The notes under the pieces: generated by a model
Database searches by the model: none
Seen by the model: only the letters and a program-made list of their open reading frames with translations
What the model was told of the DNA's origin: nothing
Shown here: piece by piece, positions 6,907 to 10,368 of the stretch
Position numbering within the stretch: position 1 is the first letter of the stretch
How the letters are laid out: the number at the start of each line of letters is the position of its first letter
Made by a program: the position numbers and the translations under genes
From: Betaproteobacteria bacterium
Lineage (GTDB): Bacteria > Pseudomonadota > Gammaproteobacteria > Burkholderiales > SG8-39
Direction: 5' to 3'
Length of the DNA: 10,368 nucleotides
NCBI GenBank assembly: GCA_005884335.1
Contig: VBCJ01000241.1
Span: 1-10,368, forward strand

Positions 6907-7734
6907 TTGAATATCGATCTGCATTGTCACTCCACCGCTTCCGACGGTCTGCTCAAGCCCGAGGAGCTCGTCGCGCGGGCCGCGGCGAACGGGGTGGGGA
7001 TGCTCGCGCTGACCGATCACGACGGCGTGTCGGGGCTTGCCGAGGCGCGCGCCAGGGCCCAATCGGAAGGCGTTCGCTTCGTCGATGGCGTCGAGATTTC
7101 GGTGACCTGGGAAGGGACCACGGTTCACATCGTCGGGCTGCAGATCGACCCGGAAGACCCGGTCTTGCGGTCCGGGCTCGAATCGATCCGGGAAGGCCGG
7201 GCAAGGCGGGCGGAGAAAATGGGCGATGCGCTCGAAGCCGCCGGTATCCCCGGCAGCCTCGCGGGGGCGAAGACTTACGCCGACAACCCGAGCCTCATCA
7301 GCCGCTCGCACTTCGCGCGTCACCTGGTGAAGACGGGCCGGGCGCCGGACGTAAAGAACGTGTTCCAGCGCTACCTCGTGAAAGGCAAACCGGGCTTCGT
7401 CCCGCACCAATGGGCCTCTCTAGCGGATGCCGTGAGCTGGATCCGCGCAAGCGGCGGAATCGCCGTCGTCGCGCACCCGGGCCGCTACGACTTTTCCAAG
7501 CCCGAGTTGCACGCGTTTCTCGCGCAGTTCAAGGACTGCGGGGGCTCCGGAATCGAGGTCGTGACCGGAAGCCACTCGCCGGAGCAATATCTCGAATTCG
7601 CCCGCATTGCGCGCGAATTCGGCTTCACCGCCTCGCGCGGCTCCGACTATCACGGCAAGGGGGAGAGCAGGGCCGATCTCGGCGCGCTGCCGCAGCTGCC
7701 CGGCGATCTGAAACCCGTCTGGCATGACTGGTAG
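6907..7734 (+). CDS. rnm: PHP-domain phosphoesterase, RNase AM / 3',5'-nucleoside bisphosphate phosphatase family (YciV/TrpH)
   Basis: The 275-residue PHP-family enzyme carries the full set of metal ligands in order: DLHCHSTASDG (H6, H8, D13), LTDHDG (D37, H38), DGVEIS (E63), VHIVG (H74), VVAHPGRY (H190), GSHSPEQ (H223) and RGSDYHG (D247, H249). Characterised relatives are E. coli YciV (RNase AM, trimming 5' ends of rRNA) and the Chromobacterium 3',5'-nucleotide phosphatase. Both hydrolyse phosphoesters with a polynuclear metal centre. The only usable start is TTG 6907, since TAA 6895-6897 closes the frame upstream. An ATG at 6899 is out of frame and would give a three-residue peptide, so a lost base near the start is possible. 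The gene follows the hydrolase stop by nine bases and ends 17 bases before the protease GTG, consistent with one transcript. Confidence 0.9.
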   Translation: MNIDLHCHSTASDGLLKPEELVARAAANGVGMLALTDHDGVSGLAEARARAQSEGVRFVDGVEISVTWEGTTVHIVGLQIDPEDPVLRSGLESIREGRARRAEKMGDALEAAGIPGSLAGAKTYADNPSLISRSHFARHLVKTGRAPDVKNVFQRYLVKGKPGFVPHQWASLADAVSWIRASGGIAVVAHPGRYDFSKPELHAFLAQFKDCGGSGIEVVTGSHSPEQYLEFARIAREFGFTASRGSDYHGKGESRADLGALPQLPGDLKPVWHDW

Positions 7735-7751
7735 GACGCGCGGGCTTCGCC

Positions 7752-8384
7752 GTGCCGGTCATCTTCGCGATCACTTTGCACGAAGCCGCTCACGGCTATG
7801 TCGCCCGCTACTTCGGCGACACGACGGCTTTCATGCTCGGGCGAATCAGCCTCAATCCGGCACGTCACATCGATCTGGTCGGCACCATTTTTCTGCCGGT
7901 GGTCATGCTGTTCGTATCCGGTGGAAGAATCATGTTCGGATGGGCGAAGCCTGTGCCCGTCAATTTTCAGGCCCTGCGACGTCCCAAGCGAGACATGCTT
8001 TGGGTGGCTCTTGCCGGCCCAGCGGCAAATCTGGCGATGGCTTTCGGGTGGGCTGCCGCTTTCAAGGTGGGAGCGCTGTCAGGGCTCAGACAAAGCGATT
8101 TTCTGCTTCAGGTGCCCATTGCGGGTATTGAAGTGAATCTCGTTTTCATGGCGCTGAATCTGTTGCCAATTCTTCCTCTCGATGGGGGTCGGGTCGTCTT
8201 TTCCCTGCTTCCCGATCCTCTCGCGTTGAGTTTTTCAAGACTCGAACCATTTGGATTGCCGATTCTCCTTGGACTCGTTGTGATCAGCTCATTCGGATAC
8301 AACATTCTCGGCATGTTTCTCGATCCGATAATGTCCGTATCAAAATCGGTCATCACGACGGTCTTTCAACTGGTTCCAATCTAA
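7752..8384 (+). CDS. M50-family site-2 protease, apparently lacking its N-terminal segment
   Basis: This is a membrane zinc metalloprotease of the short bacterial site-2 protease type that usually precedes trpS in betaproteobacteria. The catalytic HEAAH is at residues 10-14 counted from GTG 7752, and the third ligand motif NLLPILPLDGGR has D144. Hydrophobic membrane segments lie at about residues 44-56, 84-106, 121-140 and 168-188. Relatives have some 15 extra residues before PVIFAITLHEAAHG, forming the start of the first membrane helix. Here the frame upstream is closed by TGA 7725-7727 and offers only VGRAGFA-type sequence, with no clear ribosome site, so the true start is uncertain or lost. 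Base composition falls from the preceding gene (43% GC in 8281-8340) and rises again in trpS. The stop TAA directly abuts the trpS ATG. Confidence 0.85.
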   Translation: MPVIFAITLHEAAHGYVARYFGDTTAFMLGRISLNPARHIDLVGTIFLPVVMLFVSGGRIMFGWAKPVPVNFQALRRPKRDMLWVALAGPAANLAMAFGWAAAFKVGALSGLRQSDFLLQVPIAGIEVNLVFMALNLLPILPLDGGRVVFSLLPDPLALSFSRLEPFGLPILLGLVVISSFGYNILGMFLDPIMSVSKSVITTVFQLVPI

Positions 8385-9587
8385 ATGTACGAAGAACGCG
8401 TGGTCTCGGGCATGCGCCCCACGGGTGCGATGCACCTGGGGCATTTCCACGGCGCACTGAAGAACTGGGTGAAGCTGCAGAGCGAGTATCCTTGCCTCTA
8501 CTTCGTCGCCGACTGGCACGCGCTCACCACGCACTATGAAACGCCCGAGGTGATCGAAGAGAGCGTCTGGGACATGGTGATCGACTGGCTGGCGGCCGGC
8601 ATCGACCCGGCGCAGGCGACGCTGTTCATCCAGTCGCGCATTCCGGAGCACGCCGAGCTGCACACGCTGCTTTCGATGATCACGCCGCTCAGCTGGCTCG
8701 AGCGGGTACCGAGCTACAAGGACCAGCAGGAAAAGCTCATCGACCGGGACCTTTCCACCTACGGCTTTCTCGGCTACCCGCTCTTGCAGGCGGCGGACGT
8801 GCTCGTGTACCGCGCAAAGTACGTTCCGGTCGGCGAAGACCAGGTCCCGCACGTCGAGATGATGCGCGAGGTCGCACGACGCTTCAACCATGTCTACGGC
8901 CGCGAGCCCGGATTCGAGGAAAAGGCCAAGGCCGCCGCGAAGAAATTGGGCAGCCGCAAGGCGAAGGTGGTGATGGAGCTGCGCACCCGGTACCAGGAAC
9001 AGGGCGACGCCGAAGCGCTGGCAGCGGCGCGCGCGCTGCTCGACAAGCAGGGAAACCTGTCGGTCGCCGACCAGGAGCGCCTGTTCGGGTTTCTCGAAGG
9101 GGGAGGCCGGATGATCCTGGTCGAGCCTGAAGCCTTGTTGACCGAAGCGTCCAAGCTTCCCGGGGTGGACGGGCAGAAGATGTCGAAATCCTACGACAAC
9201 ACGATTTCACTCCGCGAGGACGCGGAATCGCTCAAGAAAAAGATCCGCACCATGCCGACCGACCCGGCCAGAGTGAAGCGCAGCGATCCGGGCGATCCCG
9301 ACAAGTGCCCGGTCTGGCAGTTCCACCTGGTCTACAGCGATGAAAAGACACGGCAGTGGGCGAACCAGGGCTGCCGCACCGCCGGGATCGGCTGCCTCGA
9401 ATGCAAGCAGCCGGTGATCGATGCGGTGCTCGCGGAGCAAGGCCCCATGCGGGAGCGCGCCCAGAAGTATCTCGACGATCCGACCCTGGTTCGCAACATC
9501 GTCGCCGACGGGTGCGAAAAGGCGCGCAAGCTCGCGCGGGAGACCATGCGCGAGGTGCGCGGAGCGATGGGGCTCGCCTACACGTGA
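8385..9587 (+). CDS. trpS: Tryptophanyl-tRNA synthetase, long form with probable [4Fe-4S] site
   Basis: The product is a 400-residue class I aminoacyl-tRNA synthetase that charges tRNA-Trp with tryptophan in the cytoplasm. The HIGH-type motif is HLGH at residues 17-20 (GMRPTGAMHLGHFHGAL) and the KMSKS loop is at 265-269 (GQKMSKSYDN). GYPLLQAADVLVY and PVGEDQVPHVEM are TrpRS signatures. Compared with the ~334-residue E. coli enzyme, there is an extra, charged segment at about residues 176-245 before KMSKS, as in other long TrpRS forms. Four cysteines, C308, C330, C337 and C340, give C-x21-C-x6-C-x2-C, almost the motif that holds a [4Fe-4S] cluster in Thermotoga maritima TrpRS. The ATG follows the protease stop with no gap, and the TGA overlaps the scpA GTG, so this is an operon gene. 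Confidence 0.97.
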   Translation: MYEERVVSGMRPTGAMHLGHFHGALKNWVKLQSEYPCLYFVADWHALTTHYETPEVIEESVWDMVIDWLAAGIDPAQATLFIQSRIPEHAELHTLLSMITPLSWLERVPSYKDQQEKLIDRDLSTYGFLGYPLLQAADVLVYRAKYVPVGEDQVPHVEMMREVARRFNHVYGREPGFEEKAKAAAKKLGSRKAKVVMELRTRYQEQGDAEALAAARALLDKQGNLSVADQERLFGFLEGGGRMILVEPEALLTEASKLPGVDGQKMSKSYDNTISLREDAESLKKKIRTMPTDPARVKRSDPGDPDKCPVWQFHLVYSDEKTRQWANQGCRTAGIGCLECKQPVIDAVLAEQGPMRERAQKYLDDPTLVRNIVADGCEKARKLARETMREVRGAMGLAYT

Positions 9588-10368
9588 GCGAGCCGGTGCA
9601 GCGCACCCTCCCGGCACCGGTGCCGCCAGCTCCCTTGACGGGTGCGCACGTAGCCGGCGCGCCGGGTGCGCTCGTAGCAAAAGTGCGCGGCGAACCGTTT
9701 ACCGAGCTGCCGCAGGACCTGTATATCCCGCCCGACGCGCTCGAGGTCTTCTTCGATACCTTCGAGGGGCCGCTCGATCTGCTGCTCTACCTCATCCGCA
9801 GGGCGAACCTCGACATCCTCGACATCCCCATGGCGCGGCTCACCGAGCAGTACATGGAGTACGTCGAGGTGATGCGCACGAAGAATCTCGAACTGGCCGC
9901 CGAGTACCTGGTCATGGCGGCGATGCTGATGGAAATCAAATCGCGCATGCTCCTGCCGCGCCCGGCGATTCCGGGCGCGGAAGGCGAAGACCCGCGCGCC
10001 GAACTGGTGCGGCGCCTGCTCGAGTACGAGAAGATGAAGCTGGCCGGGCAGAGGCTCGACGCGCTGCCGCAGCTCGGGCGGGACTTTTTCCCGGTGGAAA
10101 TCTGGATCGAACAGACTCTCGCGCAGCGCCTGCCGCAGGTGAACGTCGTGGACCTTCAGGAAGCGTGGCGCGCCCTCCTCGTGCGTGCGAAAATGATGCA
10201 GCACCACCGTGTCACCCGCGAGGAACTTTCGGTGCGCGAGCACATGAGCCTCATCCTGCGCCGGCTGCGGGGCGGCGGCTTCGCCGAGTTCGGCGAGCTG
10301 TTCGAACCGGGGCGCGGCGTGCCGGTGCTCATCGTCAATTACCTCGCGGTGCTCGAGCTCGTCAGAGA
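9584..10368 (+). CDS. scpA: Segregation and condensation protein A (ScpA), 3' end outside the window
   Basis: Reading from GTG 9584, which overlaps the trpS stop as GTGA, gives 261 open residues to the window edge. After a proline/alanine-rich, poorly conserved leader (1-50), the kleisin N-terminal domain is clear: VFFDTFEGPLDLLLYLIRRA (55-74), LDILDIPMARLTEQYMEYV (76-94), LELAAEYLVMAAMLMEIKSR (102-121) and MLLPRP. Residues 138-165 hold the helical RAELVRRLLEYEKMKLAG. ScpA bridges the SMC ATPase heads with ScpB in the condensin complex that compacts and segregates the chromosome. The linked scpB is expected just beyond the window. A methionine-start alternative would cut into the conserved domain, so the GTG is preferred. 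Confidence 0.95.
   Translation, partial: MSEPVQRTLPAPVPPAPLTGAHVAGAPGALVAKVRGEPFTELPQDLYIPPDALEVFFDTFEGPLDLLLYLIRRANLDILDIPMARLTEQYMEYVEVMRTKNLELAAEYLVMAAMLMEIKSRMLLPRPAIPGAEGEDPRAELVRRLLEYEKMKLAGQRLDALPQLGRDFFPVEIWIEQTLAQRLPQVNVVDLQEAWRALLVRAKMMQHHRVTREELSVREHMSLILRRLRGGGFAEFGELFEPGRGVPVLIVNYLAVLELVR

Noticed and set aside
6101..6907. Long minus-strand open frame (268 residues) across the whole hydrolase, including the break
   Set aside because: It is arginine/alanine-rich with no family pattern, as expected opposite a GC-rich gene; the plus strand has clear hydrolase motifs.
1..10368. A novel defence, mobile or biosynthetic system
   Set aside because: Every gene of reasonable length falls into a recognised family (Bug receptor, Rieske oxygenase, LVIVD, cupin, gamma-CA, hydrolase, PHP, M50, TrpRS, ScpA); no integrase, transposase, toxin pair, reverse transcriptase or repeat array is visible.

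Overview
The window looks like chromosomal DNA from a GC-rich betaproteobacterium, most likely Burkholderiales or a relative. The evidence is three Bug-type (TctC-like) solute receptor genes in a row, an LVIVD-repeat secreted protein, a phthalate-dioxygenase-like Rieske oxygenase, and on the right the housekeeping order PHP phosphoesterase / site-2 protease / trpS / scpA that is familiar from betaproteobacteria. No RNA gene, insertion sequence, CRISPR array, integrase or attachment site is visible.

Left part (1-4793, all minus strand): a catabolic-looking run read from right to left. It holds a broken Bug receptor (4793-3935), an intact Bug receptor of lower GC (3904-2942), a Rieske ring-hydroxylating oxygenase (2850-1552), a third Bug receptor whose ATG overlaps the oxygenase stop (1555-581), and the start of an LVIVD-repeat protein (562 to beyond base 1). 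The likely theme is periplasmic capture and oxidative attack of an aromatic or other organic acid. No reductase partner and no TctA/TctB membrane subunits are in view.

Middle (4892-6897): a minus-strand pair, gamma-class carbonic anhydrase then a ChrR-type double cupin (8-base overlap), transcribed divergently from an alpha/beta hydrolase whose reading frame is broken near 6750.

Right part (6907-10368, plus strand): a tightly packed housekeeping operon. It runs from a PHP-family RNase AM/nucleoside bisphosphate phosphatase (TTG start) to an M50 site-2 protease that appears to lack its N-terminus, then tryptophanyl-tRNA synthetase (starting on the base after the protease stop) and ScpA (GTGA overlap with trpS, running off the window).

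The most notable result is a set of lesions rather than a new system. Three genes within 2.3 kb (Bug receptor 3, the cupin, the hydrolase) each lack an internal block of roughly 30-36 residues (about 95-110 bases). The protease also lacks its first segment at a junction where a YciO-type gene is often found in relatives. Either this stretch has suffered repeated small deletions or the assembly has dropped about 100-base blocks. A second solid point is that the TrpRS carries a four-cysteine motif nearly identical to the [4Fe-4S] site of Thermotoga TrpRS. I did not find a convincing undescribed biological system.
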